DNA of 64,000 bases from Opitutales bacterium (GTDB lineage: Bacteria > Verrucomicrobiota > Verrucomicrobiia > Opitutales > UBA953). The stretch is taken from the NCBI GenBank assembly GCA_024697185.1, contig JAILGB010000013.1, positions 62,001 through 126,000 of the forward strand, in the 5' to 3' direction. Shown here piece by piece: positions 25,929 through 34,502 of the stretch (positions are counted from its first letter, which is position 1; each line of letters opens with the position of its first letter). The notes under the pieces are model-generated. The model did no database searches. It had not been told where the DNA came from and worked only from the letters and a program-made list of their open reading frames with translations. The translations under genes were made by a program, and so were the position numbers.

Positions 25929-27275
25929 ATGATCGAAAGTCGTCCCCAAAAAATCAATCCGTTCTTTTCCGCATTGGGAAAGGCGTTTGATTTTTGCGCC
26001 CAAATGGACAAGATCACTCCGATCGCCATTATCATTCTTTGTGTTTTTGGTGTTTTGGGCATTTATTCTTCCGGCTCTTTTCGCGGGAGCGACGAATGGA
26101 TCAAGCAAATTGTTTTTATCGCCTTGGGCGTTGGCGCCTACATCGGGATTATGGTGACCCCGCCTCAGTTTTTTAAAAACAATGCCATTCTCATTTATAT
26201 TTTCGGAACGGTTTTGCTTGTTCCCATCGCCATTTCCGCTCTGACCCATATCAATTTCGGCAATTTCATTCACGATGTCAACGGTTCCCGCCGCTGGTAT
26301 TTTTTAGGATCTTTCGGCCTGCAGCCTTCCGAATTCGCGAAAATCACCGCTTTGATTTTCCTCGCCAAAACCCTTTCATTTTCCCCGCTGACGAGTTTTA
26401 GACGATCCTATGCTTCTGTCGTCAAAACTGCCGCAATCGTCGGCGTTCCCGCCGGGCTGATCGTTGTGGAGCCCGATCTCGGCTCCACCTTGATCTATCC
26501 GCCGCTGGCGCTTGCGCTGCTCTGGATGGCGGGGCTCAAGTCCAGATTTTTTATCGTCGTTTTCGCTATCGGCGCGATTTTGGGCGGCATCATCGCCACC
26601 GACATTTATTTCTATCGGGAACGCATCGTTGACTATTACGAGGCCAATGACCACCCGCGCGATCCCGCAAGAGATATTCGGGGGCAATATCAGGCAGTCT
26701 CGTGGGTGCCGCTCAAGGACTATCAGCGGGAACGCCTGCTTTCTTTTATCGATCCCGAAACCATTGATCCGCGGGGAACGGGATCGTCGTGGAATGTACG
26801 ACAGTCGCTTATTTGCGTCGGCAAAGGCGGACTGACGGGCGCCGGATTTTCAAACGGCATGCAGGCAAAACTCGGATATCTGCCGGAACTCGCCGCACAC
26901 AACGACTTTCTTTTTTCCGTCATCGCTGAAGAATACGGCTTCGCCGGCTGCGGGACGATTTTGGGCATCTACCTCCTGATGCTCATTCGCATTATCCAGA
27001 TCGCCTACAAAATAAACGATCCTTTTTGCTCTTTAATCGCGACCGGGATCGCCGTCATTCTATTTATTCACATTTTTATCAATATCGGCATGAATATCGG
27101 TCTGATGCCCGTTACGGGACTTTCGCTCCCGTTTATGAGCTACGGCGGATCCTTTGTGCTCAGCTGTTTCATCCTCTTGGGACTCTTGCAAAGCGTCTAT
27201 GCTCACCGCAAATCGAATCCCCAACCCAAAATTATCAGCCAACCGGAAATCCAAAAAACTTTATATCAGCTTTAA
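25929..27275 (+). CDS. rodA: Rod-shape SEDS peptidoglycan polymerase RodA
   Basis: A 448-residue polytopic membrane protein of the SEDS family, a glycosyltransferase that polymerises lipid II with a class B PBP. RodA-type signatures are GSRRWYFLGSFGLQPSEFAK, VVEPDLGSTL, LPELAAHNDFLFSVIAEEYGF and NIGMNIGLMPVTGLSLPFMS. The last two match RodA better than FtsW. The track start adds 23 residues; the ATG at 25929 (MIESRPQKINPFF) is preferred. Divergent from ftsQ, in a context mixing division and elongation genes. Confidence 0.9.
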   Translation: MIESRPQKINPFFSALGKAFDFCAQMDKITPIAIIILCVFGVLGIYSSGSFRGSDEWIKQIVFIALGVGAYIGIMVTPPQFFKNNAILIYIFGTVLLVPIAISALTHINFGNFIHDVNGSRRWYFLGSFGLQPSEFAKITALIFLAKTLSFSPLTSFRRSYASVVKTAAIVGVPAGLIVVEPDLGSTLIYPPLALALLWMAGLKSRFFIVVFAIGAILGGIIATDIYFYRERIVDYYEANDHPRDPARDIRGQYQAVSWVPLKDYQRERLLSFIDPETIDPRGTGSSWNVRQSLICVGKGGLTGAGFSNGMQAKLGYLPELAAHNDFLFSVIAEEYGFAGCGTILGIYLLMLIRIIQIAYKINDPFCSLIATGIAVILFIHIFINIGMNIGLMPVTGLSLPFMSYGGSFVLSCFILLGLLQSVYAHRKSNPQPKIISQPEIQKTLYQL

Positions 27276-27444
27276 ATCCAATTTCACGCTGCCAATCCCA
27301 TCACGTGGCGCAGCAGAGTATTCGGTTCAGGTGCAAAAAACGACTCGCACCCGGTGCATCACCCGAGGGAAATGCCGAACCCGTTTACGCTCACGCACGA
27401 AAAGATCGGACCCGGCGGCACTAACACAAAACCAATAAATAATC

Positions 27445-29178
27445 ATGCCAGACATCCCAGACAAAGACGATTATCCTCGTGACGAACATGACGATCTTCG
27501 CACTCCCCCCAAAAAACAAGAGGCCAGACCCGTCGAGATCGAAAAGATCAAAAACGATGCCGCCTCCCGTGCAAAAAAACTCCCGCTCGTCCAACGCGTT
27601 GTCAAGTTCTTCTCAAAAGACAAGGACACCTTCCGCGAGCTCATCATCAACAGCGAACCGCTCGAACGCAGAACCGCACTTCTCACCAACGGCGTTCTCG
27701 AAAAATACGATCTTGAACGAACCGATGAAAAGCGTGTGGTCGGCGCCATCTACAAAGGAAAAATTCAAAACCTCGAAAAAGGTCTGAAGGCCGCCTTCGT
27801 CGATGTCGGCGAACAAAAAAACGCCTTCCTGCACTATTGGGACATGCTCCCGGCAGCCAACGACTCCTCCGTAGAGTTTATACGCGACAACGAATCCGCC
27901 GAACAAAAATCACGGCGGCACTACGAACCCAAAGACGTTCCCGAGCTCTTCCCTATCGGCAGCGAAATCGTCGTCCAGGTCACCAAAGGGCAAATCGGCA
28001 CCAAGGGACCGAGAACAACGACAAATATCGCAATCCCCGGACGTTTCCTGGTCTTGATGCCGTTCTCCGGACAATGCGGAATCTCGCGAAAAATTGAAAA
28101 CGGCGCCGAAAGGGATCGCCTTAAACAGCTCCTGCGAAAACTCACAATTCCAGAAGGAATGGGCATTATTATCCGCACTGCCGGCGAAGGCAAAAAGCTT
28201 CGTTACTTTGTGCGGGACCTCCACATGCTGCTCAAAAAATGGACGGCGATCTGCAATGTCATCAATACAACCCAGCAGCCGTGCATGCTCTACCAGGAAC
28301 CCAACATTATCGAACGCACCGTTCGCGATTTCCTGACAGAAGATATCGACAGAATCCTCGTTGACAACGAAAAAGATTACAACACCGTTCTCGAACTCGT
28401 CGAGGAGATCTCGCCGCGCAGCCGCTCAAAAGTCGCACTCTACAAAGACAACATCCCGATTTTTGAACGCTACAACATCGAACGCCAAATCGAGCAGACT
28501 TACGCCCGACGCGTTCCTCTCAAATCCGGCGGAGAAATCGTCATCGACGAAACCGAAGCCCTCACCGCCATCGATGTCAACACCAGCGGTCACAAAGGCG
28601 AAGGAGACGCCAAAAACTTCATCGTTCAGGCAAATATCGAAGCCGTCCGCGAAGCCGCGAGACAGATTCGACTCCGCAACTTGGGCGGGCTGATCATTAT
28701 CGACACCGTCGATATGAAAAACCCCAAAGACCGCAAAACCGTCTATAACGCCCTCCGCGACGCAATGGAAGAAGACAAGGCGAAACACCAAATCTTGCCG
28801 ATCTCCCAACTCGGCATCATCCAAATGTCGCGCCAACGCCAGCAGGAAAGCAACACGACCTCACTCTACATGGTTTGCCCCTACTGCCAGGGACGAGGCA
28901 TCGTCAAAAATGCCAGAGCCATCAGTGTCGAAATCCAGCGCCGCGTCGTCAGCGTCACACGAAAAATCCGCAGCGACGAAGCCAACATCGGCAAACAACT
29001 GAGTTTCCGAATCTTCCTGCACCCGCTCAACCTCGAACGCTTGCGCACTATCGACCGAAATTCACTGATCGACCTCGAAAGCGCCTACAATATTCAATTG
29101 AGCTTCCGCGCCGACCCCAACTACCATGTCGAAAACTTCAAAGTCATCAACATGGAAACCGGCAACGAAGTGCGGTAA
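27445..29178 (+). CDS. Ribonuclease E/G family endoribonuclease
   Basis: A 577-residue RNase G/E. After a ~62-residue charged extension come the family start [20 protein letters not shown], an S1 domain ([23 protein letters not shown]), [16 protein letters not shown], and the catalytic block [19 protein letters not shown] with metal-binding Asp. [11 protein letters not shown] and the zinc-link CPYCQGRG follow. No long C-terminal degradosome scaffold, so closer to RNase G in size. The 169-nt leader after rodA may be regulatory, as E. coli rne autoregulates through its 5' UTR. One octamer copy in 1.7 kb. Confidence 0.93.
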   Translation: MPDIPDKDDYPRDEHDDLRTPPKKQEARPVEIEKIKNDAASRAKKLPLVQRVVKFFSKDKDTFRELIINSEPLERRTALLTNGVLEKYDLERTDEKRVVGAIYKGKIQNLEKGLKAAFVDVGEQKNAFLHYWDMLPAANDSSVEFIRDNESAEQKSRRHYEPKDVPELFPIGSEIVVQVTKGQIGTKGPRTTTNIAIPGRFLVLMPFSGQCGISRKIENGAERDRLKQLLRKLTIPEGMGIIIRTAGEGKKLRYFVRDLHMLLKKWTAICNVINTTQQPCMLYQEPNIIERTVRDFLTEDIDRILVDNEKDYNTVLELVEEISPRSRSKVALYKDNIPIFERYNIERQIEQTYARRVPLKSGGEIVIDETEALTAIDVNTSGHKGEGDAKNFIVQANIEAVREAARQIRLRNLGGLIIIDTVDMKNPKDRKTVYNALRDAMEEDKAKHQILPISQLGIIQMSRQRQQESNTTSLYMVCPYCQGRGIVKNARAISVEIQRRVVSVTRKIRSDEANIGKQLSFRIFLHPLNLERLRTIDRNSLIDLESAYNIQLSFRADPNYHVENFKVINMETGNEVR

Positions 29179-29194
29179 AAATTAACGACAAAAC

Positions 29195-29230
29195 AAAATC
29201 CGTTCCCGCGAAATTACGGGAACGGATTTT
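29195..29230 (+). terminator. Terminator of the RNase gene, paired octamers
   Basis: Perfect 14-bp inverted repeat AAAATCCGTTCCCG / CGGGAACGGATTTT with an 8-nt loop, followed by CTATTTTT. It also serves the convergent small gene on the minus strand. Confidence 0.92.
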
Positions 29231-29253
29231 CTATTTTTAAATCGGTAAAACAA

Positions 29254-29367
29254 TTAATTGCACAATTTCTGCCACTGGTAAAAACCACCTTTAGGACAGC
29301 GCGTCACCATCGGGCGGGCATTTGACTGTACAACCGTTCCACACTTAGAACATTGCCATGTTGCCAT
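29254..29367 (-). CDS. Small zinc-ribbon protein, 37 aa
   Basis: Below the size limit of the ORF track. The translation begins MATWQCSKCGTVVQSN and ends RCPKGGFYQWQKLCN: a CxxC knuckle, a second Cys-Pro and a final Cys, giving four Cys for one metal ion. The ATG at 29367 has a Shine-Dalgarno-like AAAGG 7 nt upstream, rare in this window, and a well-formed promoter. It is freestanding between two terminators. Related-looking tiny zinc ribbons exist in other bacteria; function unknown. Confidence 0.75.
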   Translation of the reverse strand: MATWQCSKCGTVVQSNARPMVTRCPKGGFYQWQKLCN

Positions 29368-29379
29368 AGTAAACCTTTC

Positions 29380-29408
29380 ATTATACTGTTTTGCAAGAAA
29401 ATTGTCCT
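29380..29408 (-). promoter_or_regulatory. Promoter of the small zinc-ribbon gene
   Basis: Minus strand: -35 AGGACA (29408-29403), 17-nt spacer, perfect TATAAT (29385-29380), then 12 nt to the ATG including the AAAGG ribosome-binding site. Confidence 0.5.
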
Positions 29409-29485
29409 GCGCAAGACGGATAAGTTTCATCCGCTGACAAAATTCTAAAACAGAAAAAAAAACGCAAGTTTTATTATGAGAACTT

Positions 29486-29510
29486 CGTTCCCGTAAAAAT
29501 CGCGGGAACG
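29486..29510 (-). terminator. Weak paired-octamer hairpin after the thioesterase gene
   Basis: CGTTCCCG / CGGGAACG, 8-bp stem with a 9-nt loop, just beyond the thioesterase stop. It lacks a good T-tract on the minus strand, so its terminator role is uncertain. Confidence 0.45.
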
Positions 29511-29512
29511 CC

Positions 29513-29953
29513 CTAAATGGTATGCCGCTCGATAACGTCTTTGGGGATACGAATGGCGCGCTGCGTTTTCAAATCAATCAACGCATAAGTCGCTGTTCCG
29601 TCCACGCAAATTCTATTATCCGCTTTTCTGACAATCCGATAAGAAAGGTCGATTGTACAAATACCGAATTTTAAAATGCCGGTCTCCACAAAAAACTCAT
29701 CGCCCATCAGCAAGGCGCTTTTAAAATTCATCGTAATCGACGTCTGATACCACCCCATATTGCGTTCAAGATATTCCGACATCGGCATCTTGTAACAGCG
29801 CTCCATCTGGTCAAAACGCGCCGCCAGCAGATAGTCCATATAACGCGAACTGTGCACGTGTTGAAAAAGATCGATATCGTCCGGGCGCACTTTCATCTCC
29901 GTCACAAAACGCGCGTAAACCTTCCCTTGTTTCTCTTCGTTTGAATCACTCAT
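29513..29953 (-). CDS. Acyl-CoA thioesterase, hotdog fold (YbgC/4-HBT type)
   Basis: 146 residues. The 4-HBT signature PDDIDLFQHVHSSRYMDYLLAARFDQ carries the catalytic Asp and the long hotdog helix; YQTSITMNFKSALLMGDEFFVET follows. Such enzymes hydrolyse acyl-CoA or acyl-ACP thioesters in the cytosol. The substrate is not readable from sequence. Monocistronic, with its own promoter ending 6 nt before the ATG. Confidence 0.82.
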   Translation of the reverse strand: MSDSNEEKQGKVYARFVTEMKVRPDDIDLFQHVHSSRYMDYLLAARFDQMERCYKMPMSEYLERNMGWYQTSITMNFKSALLMGDEFFVETGILKFGICTIDLSYRIVRKADNRICVDGTATYALIDLKTQRAIRIPKDVIERHTI

Positions 29954-29959
29954 AAAACA

Positions 29960-29988
29960 AGTCTAAACCAAAGCCGACATACGGGCAA
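29960..29988 (-). promoter_or_regulatory. Promoter of the thioesterase gene abutting its start
   Basis: Minus strand: -35 TTGCCC (29988-29983), 17-nt spacer, -10 TAGACT (29965-29960), then TGTTTT and the ATG. The expected start of transcription coincides with the start codon. Confidence 0.45.
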
Positions 29989-30022
29989 TTTTTTCAAAAA
30001 GAACAATTTGTCCCGTTCCCGT

Positions 30023-30057
30023 AAAAAAAACGTTCCCGCAGATTTTCCGCGGGAACG
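30023..30057 (-). terminator. Terminator of the acyl-CoA synthetase gene, paired octamers
   Basis: CGTTCCCGC / GCGGGAACG, 9-bp stem with a 9-nt loop, followed on the minus strand by eight T residues; 23 nt past the stop codon. Confidence 0.9.
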
Positions 30058-30079
30058 CCTTTTTGATTGGAAGCGTCAA

Positions 30080-32161
30080 TTATTTGAGCAGCATTTTAAA
30101 ATCGACCACAACGGCGCGGTCAGCTGTCACGAGCACGGGGTTGCCGTCAATCGCTGTGATTTCGGGAACTTCGAGCACGAGCTGCTGCACCTTTTTGAGG
30201 GTTTCCGCGAGCGGACCGACTGCCTTGGGAGCTTCTCCGCGAACGCCGTTAAGGATCTTGCCAACCTTGGTTTCCTTGATCATCTGATCAAAGTCTTCCG
30301 ACGGCAAAATACGCATCGTCGTGTCGCGCATCACTTCGGTGTAAATACCGCCTGTACCGAAAACCATCACGCGACCGAAATTCTTGTCGCTGTTGACGCC
30401 AATGATCGTTTCCGTCGCCTTGACAATCATTTCCTGAATCAAAACGGACGCACCCTTGAGCTGGAATTTTTCAATCGAGCCCCACAGACCGCCCCAGGCT
30501 TCCTCAAAGCTTTTTTCATCGGCAATGTTCAAGTAAATACCCTTCATTTCCGTCTTGTGCAAAGCATCCGGAGCCGAGAGTTTCAAAACGACCGGCTTCG
30601 GGAAAATCGCCTTGCAAAATTCGAGGGCTTTTGCCTTGTCCGTGAAGTTGCCGCATTTGGGATAGTCAATCCCATAGTGATCCATCAGCATATTGACGGT
30701 TTCTTGCGGGAGCGACGCGAGTCCTGCCGATTTCGCCTCTGCAATCTTCGCCTTGATATCCGCGGGGACTTCGCCGACATTGACTGTCGCGAGTTTTTTG
30801 CCGCGATAAACCATTTGCGCCTTGAGCAAGCCGAGCAGACGGACAACATCGACAGGATACTCATAATTGAGAATCTTGTGTTCACTGAGCACCTTGAGAC
30901 CTTCCGCGACTCGGGCGCCGCCGACAAACGCGCAGAAAATATTGACATTCTTGAATTGCGGCGCGATCTTGACGACAGCCTGTGCCGTGCCGACAGGATC
31001 GGTCACGCGCTGCGGCGTCAAAAGCACAAGGATGTTCTTGTATTCGCCGCTCTCGCAAAGCACACGCAAAGCATTTTCGTAACGATCCGCCTTAGCGTCG
31101 CCCACAACGTCAATCGGATTGCCGACAGAAGCCTCCGGTGTCAAAACAGCACGCAATTTTTCAATCGTCGCATCACTCGGGCGAGCCAAATCGAGCTTGG
31201 CGTCTTCACAAAGGTCTGATGTCAAAACGCCGACGCCGCCGGCATTGGTGAGCACCGCGAGCTTTCCGTCGTATTCGTTGTGGTTGGAATACTGCAAAAT
31301 CTCAAGCAGGCCGAACAATTCGCGGTCGTTGTAAGCTTGAATCGCTCCGGCACCCTGCAAGGCGATTTCGAGAACGCGATAGTTGGGAGCAAGCGAACCC
31401 GTATGCGACAAAGACGCAGCCTGGGCCTTGGAACTCTTGCCCGGCTCCATGATCACGCAAGGCTTCGTGTCGGAAACCTCTTTGAGGACCTTAAGAAACG
31501 CCTTGCCGTTTTTCAAAGATTCCAAATAGAACACGAACGCCTTTGTATCCGGGTCGTCCTTAAGAGCTGCGAGCAGCGAATCTTCGCCCAAAGCGGCTTT
31601 GTTGCCGATCGAAATAAAATGAGAGAAACCGATGCCCTTGCCGGCCGCCCAGTCCATAATCGCCGAGCAATAGGCACCCGATTGTGAAATGAACGCGACA
31701 TTTCCGCGTGCGGGGAAACCATCCGCGAACGAAGCGTTAAGATTGTTGAATGTCGCAATATGACCCAAGCAGTTCGGCCCGAGAAGGTTGATGCCGTTGT
31801 CCATGCACTTTTGGGCAATGCGCTTTTCCAGTTCTTTTTCACCAACCTCGGCAAAACCCGCTGTAATAATCGAAATATTCTTCGTCTTGTTCACAATGCA
31901 CGCATCAATGACCGGCTCCGTAAAGCGTGCGGGAACGAGAATCACAACAAGATCCATCGCCTCTGGCAACTTGTCAACACTGGCATAACATTTCTTGCCA
32001 TAAACTTCCTGACCGTCAAGTTTGGGATTGACGCCATAAAGCGTGCCCTTAAAATCGGCGGAAATAATATTGTTGAAAACAACCGCACCGAGTTTGGAAG
32101 GATCGCCGGAAACGCCGACAACCGCAATACTCTTCGGGTTGAAGAATGATTCGAGAGACAT
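30080..32161 (-). CDS. Acetate/acyl-CoA ligase, ADP-forming (alpha-beta fusion)
   Basis: A 693-residue NDP-forming acyl-CoA synthetase. The CoA-binding Rossmann part (FFNPKSIAVVGVSGDPSKLG) is followed by the ligase-CoA domain with the likely phospho-His in SLSHTGSLA. From about residue 480 comes an ATP-grasp domain (KPVVLKLSAPDALHKTEMKG). It interconverts acyl-CoA, ADP and phosphate with acid, CoA and ATP, conserving energy as ATP during fermentation in many anaerobes. Freestanding gene with a strong terminator. Acyl-chain preference unknown. Confidence 0.88.
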   Translation of the reverse strand: MSLESFFNPKSIAVVGVSGDPSKLGAVVFNNIISADFKGTLYGVNPKLDGQEVYGKKCYASVDKLPEAMDLVVILVPARFTEPVIDACIVNKTKNISIITAGFAEVGEKELEKRIAQKCMDNGINLLGPNCLGHIATFNNLNASFADGFPARGNVAFISQSGAYCSAIMDWAAGKGIGFSHFISIGNKAALGEDSLLAALKDDPDTKAFVFYLESLKNGKAFLKVLKEVSDTKPCVIMEPGKSSKAQAASLSHTGSLAPNYRVLEIALQGAGAIQAYNDRELFGLLEILQYSNHNEYDGKLAVLTNAGGVGVLTSDLCEDAKLDLARPSDATIEKLRAVLTPEASVGNPIDVVGDAKADRYENALRVLCESGEYKNILVLLTPQRVTDPVGTAQAVVKIAPQFKNVNIFCAFVGGARVAEGLKVLSEHKILNYEYPVDVVRLLGLLKAQMVYRGKKLATVNVGEVPADIKAKIAEAKSAGLASLPQETVNMLMDHYGIDYPKCGNFTDKAKALEFCKAIFPKPVVLKLSAPDALHKTEMKGIYLNIADEKSFEEAWGGLWGSIEKFQLKGASVLIQEMIVKATETIIGVNSDKNFGRVMVFGTGGIYTEVMRDTTMRILPSEDFDQMIKETKVGKILNGVRGEAPKAVGPLAETLKKVQQLVLEVPEITAIDGNPVLVTADRAVVVDFKMLLK

Positions 32162-32288
32162 AATTTTATTAATTTTTGAGGTTTAAAACAATTTTTCAAA
32201 TCGCGAACATCGCAATCTTCTCTTAAATTATAAACCTCGTTCCCGCAAAAATCAAAAAAAAGTTCCCACGCAAAGCCGCACATTCCCG

Positions 32289-33185
32289 TCAATGCGTCTT
32301 TTTCACATCGAGATGAATCGTCGCATCGACACCCAATTCGTCATAAATCAAATCTTCGATTTTGTCCGCAATCATGTGCGCCTCCACAAGTTTAATATCC
32401 CCCGGAAACCGCAAATGGAACGTTATCTCAATATGCGTCCCGTAATCATGATAATGCAATTGGTGAAAGCCCAAATCCTCGCCGTAGATCCTTCGGCAAA
32501 TCTGCAAAATCTGCCGCTCCAAGTCCGCCGGGATCTTGCCGCCGAGCAAACGCGAACCCGTCTCAAACAAAACTTTTTTTGCCAGGCGCAACAACAAAAT
32601 ACCCACAACACACGACAACGCGCCATCCATCCACCAAAGATCGATCCCAAACTTTGCCCCGACAAACGCAAACAGCATCCCCAAAAGCAAAATCGCCGAA
32701 CTCAACGTATCGCTCCGATGATGAAACGCATCCGCCTTCAACGATGTCATCTTTGTCTTGCGGGCAGCCCAAAGCGCATATTGGGCCAAACCTTCCTTGA
32801 AGACAATCGTCACCACCATCGCAAAAATCGCCCAAAATCCATAATCCACACGATCGCCCGAATAAATCTTCAACACTCCGTCCTTTATAAAAGAAAATCC
32901 GACAACCGCCAATAAAATCGCAATGGCGATACTCGCAATCATTTCCGCACGGCCGTGCCCATAGGGATGCCCGTCGTCCGCCGGCATTTTTGAAATTTTT
33001 AAGCCAATAAGCAAAACAATGCTCGAAAAACAGTCCGACAGCGTCTCAAAAGCGTCCGCCATCACCGCCAGCGATCCCGTGACAAACGCGACACACAACT
33101 TGAAAATCCCCAAACAAATATTCACCGCCATCGAGAGAATCCCCTCCCTCTTGGCAATTTTGTTCGCTTGTTCCGCCGAAATCAT
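32289..33185 (-). CDS. Cation diffusion facilitator family transporter
   Basis: 298 residues with six membrane segments and a C-terminal cytosolic domain. The metal sites typical of CDF are visible: VMADAFETLSDCFSS in helix 2 and KADAFHHRSDTLSS in helix 5 (HxxxD). The C-terminus has GFHQLHYHDYGTHIEITFHLRFPG. It exports Zn2+, Mn2+ or Fe2+ by proton antiport; the metal is not readable. The track begins at a TTG; the adjacent ATG at 33185 (MISAEQANK) is preferred. Confidence 0.9.
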   Translation of the reverse strand: MISAEQANKIAKREGILSMAVNICLGIFKLCVAFVTGSLAVMADAFETLSDCFSSIVLLIGLKISKMPADDGHPYGHGRAEMIASIAIAILLAVVGFSFIKDGVLKIYSGDRVDYGFWAIFAMVVTIVFKEGLAQYALWAARKTKMTSLKADAFHHRSDTLSSAILLLGMLFAFVGAKFGIDLWWMDGALSCVVGILLLRLAKKVLFETGSRLLGGKIPADLERQILQICRRIYGEDLGFHQLHYHDYGTHIEITFHLRFPGDIKLVEAHMIADKIEDLIYDELGVDATIHLDVKKTH

Positions 33186-33257
33186 CAATACAAGATTAGA
33201 GACGTTCCCGCAAAAAGTCGATCTATTTCCCTCTCAAAACCCGTTCCCGCCACAAAA

Positions 33258-33596
33258 TCAAAACGGAGAGAAATAGACAGAAAAATCCTCTCCGCCGTCA
33301 ACAAAACAAACGCTCCAATCTTCACTCGTCTCAACAAACGCCCAATTGCCGGGAGATGGCGGAGTGCCGTCATTCACAAGGCGGACACGGAGGTCTGCAG
33401 ATCCGTATCCGTCCACGACGCGAACACGAAAGTCGCTATTGCTGGATGAAGAAACGACCCTGATTCTCCCGCAACACATGCCAGCCTTCTCCTCGCGCGT
33501 CGCGTTGGCGGGAATTTGTCTGCGGGCGGAAATGCCGCCAACAAGGACAATCGAAACGGCAAAAAAGGCAAGAAACGCAAAAACAAACTTTTTCAT
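33258..33596 (-). CDS. Small secreted protein with beta-strand repeats
   Basis: 112 residues with a signal peptide (KFVFAFLAFFAVSIVLVGG). The mature part has short repeats of the pattern [IV]RVVxxxxxxDFRVRVV: IRVVSSSSNSDFRVRVVDG, SADLRVRLVNDG, WSVCFVDGGEDFSVYF. The segment EEKAGMCCGRIRVV matches EEKAAICRGQIRIV in the next gene, so the two are paralogous at their C-terminal domains. The pattern resembles DUF6150-type strand repeats, weakly. Function unknown. Confidence 0.7.
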   Translation of the reverse strand: MKKFVFAFLAFFAVSIVLVGGISARRQIPANATREEKAGMCCGRIRVVSSSSNSDFRVRVVDGYGSADLRVRLVNDGTPPSPGNWAFVETSEDWSVCFVDGGEDFSVYFSPF

Positions 33597-33639
33597 ACAA
33601 AATTTTAATGAAAAAAATAAGGACTAAAAAACTGCCCCG

Positions 33640-34395
33640 TCACCAACGAGAGCGGAGATCGATCGTAAAATCCGGGCTGTCACGATAATCGACGATCTTG
33701 ACACGCCAAACATCAAAACAGTCATTTGATTGATTTATAATCCAATCAGTCCCGAGATAATGGACGGCATCAGCGCGATCTTTAACAAAATAAAAATTAC
33801 CGTCACCGACAAGCGCCACATGAAAATCCGCGTTCCCGCCACCAACAATTCTAATTTGCCCGCGACATATCGCCGCTTTTTCCTCAGCGGACAATCCCGC
33901 GCATCTTTCCCGAATAGTTTTGTATTCGCCCGCAACAATCGCATCCAAACGCGCGCGCCGCACTTCCGGAGACAATTTCGAACGGAATAAGTTAACAATC
34001 GCATCCGAACGCGCGATAAACGCTTCCGGAGACAATTTCGAACGGGATAAGTTAAGAATCGCATTGTAGCGTGCTCTCTGCTCTTCGTCAGTCAAATCCC
34101 GTTCCCTCTCGCGCACATCGGAAAGAATCGCATTGTAGCGTGCTCTCCGCTCTTCGTCAGTCAACGGGTGTTCTTTTGTAAGTTCATCGATTGTCTTTTT
34201 ATAAACGGCAATTCGCTCTTTTATCGACAATCGCGGATTTTCTTTGACAATCGAAAAATAAAGCTCGATCCGCTCATCCGGCGACAATTCTCTTTTCTCC
34301 ATGACAACAACTTCGCGATTCGCCTTCGACGATTTTCCAGCCAAGACAAACCCTGCCGAGCAAAATAAAACAACCGCAACAAAGAGAAACCTCAT
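33640..34395 (-). CDS. Secreted protein with helical repeats and a strand-repeat C-terminus
   Basis: 251 residues with a signal peptide (MRFLFVAVVLFCSAGFVLAG). From about residue 36 to 165 there are six or seven charged helical repeats of roughly 19-26 residues, such as LTDEERRARYNAILSDVRER, LTDEEQRARYNAILNLSRSK and LSPEVRRARLDAIVAGEYK. Two DNA units (34054-34095 and 34123-34164) are identical at 41 of 42 bases, so copies are recent. The C-terminal ~85 residues resemble the downstream paralogue. I do not recognise the family. Helical part may be a periplasmic spacer or coiled coil. Confidence 0.72.
   Translation of the reverse strand: MRFLFVAVVLFCSAGFVLAGKSSKANREVVVMEKRELSPDERIELYFSIVKENPRLSIKERIAVYKKTIDELTKEHPLTDEERRARYNAILSDVRERERDLTDEEQRARYNAILNLSRSKLSPEAFIARSDAIVNLFRSKLSPEVRRARLDAIVAGEYKTIRERCAGLSAEEKAAICRGQIRIVGGGNADFHVALVGDGNFYFVKDRADAVHYLGTDWIINQSNDCFDVWRVKIVDYRDSPDFTIDLRSRW
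34054..34164 (-). repeat. Near-identical 42-bp coding repeats, 69-bp period
   Basis: Two 42-bp units differing at one base inside the secreted repeat protein gene, 69 bp (23 codons) apart. A second, more diverged pair sharing ACTTCCGGAGACAATTTCG lies just upstream at about 33945-34055. This points to recent in-frame duplication. Confidence 0.75.
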
Positions 34396-34487
34396 AGAAA
34401 AATAAAATAAAACGCTACCGCACCGACCGCAAGTTTTTAGTTCTGCACATCCGTCCGTTTTCCTTCTTTATCTGTTCCGCCAACAAA

Positions 34488-34493
34488 TATAAA
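34488..34493 (+). promoter_or_regulatory. Candidate -10 box of the nuclease gene, 9 nt before the ATG
   Basis: TATAAA followed by ATCAAATCT and the ATG at 34503. The -35 is weak. The divergent secreted-protein gene starts at 34395 on the other strand. Confidence 0.35.
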
Positions 34494-34502
34494 ATCAAAT
34501 CT

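Noticed and set aside
27276-27444. tRNA gene between rodA and rng
   Set aside because: No acceptor pairing or T-loop consensus; no tRNA was recognised anywhere in the window.
30008-31219. 403-aa plus-strand ORF
   Set aside because: Antisense to the ADP-forming acyl-CoA synthetase and crosses its terminator.
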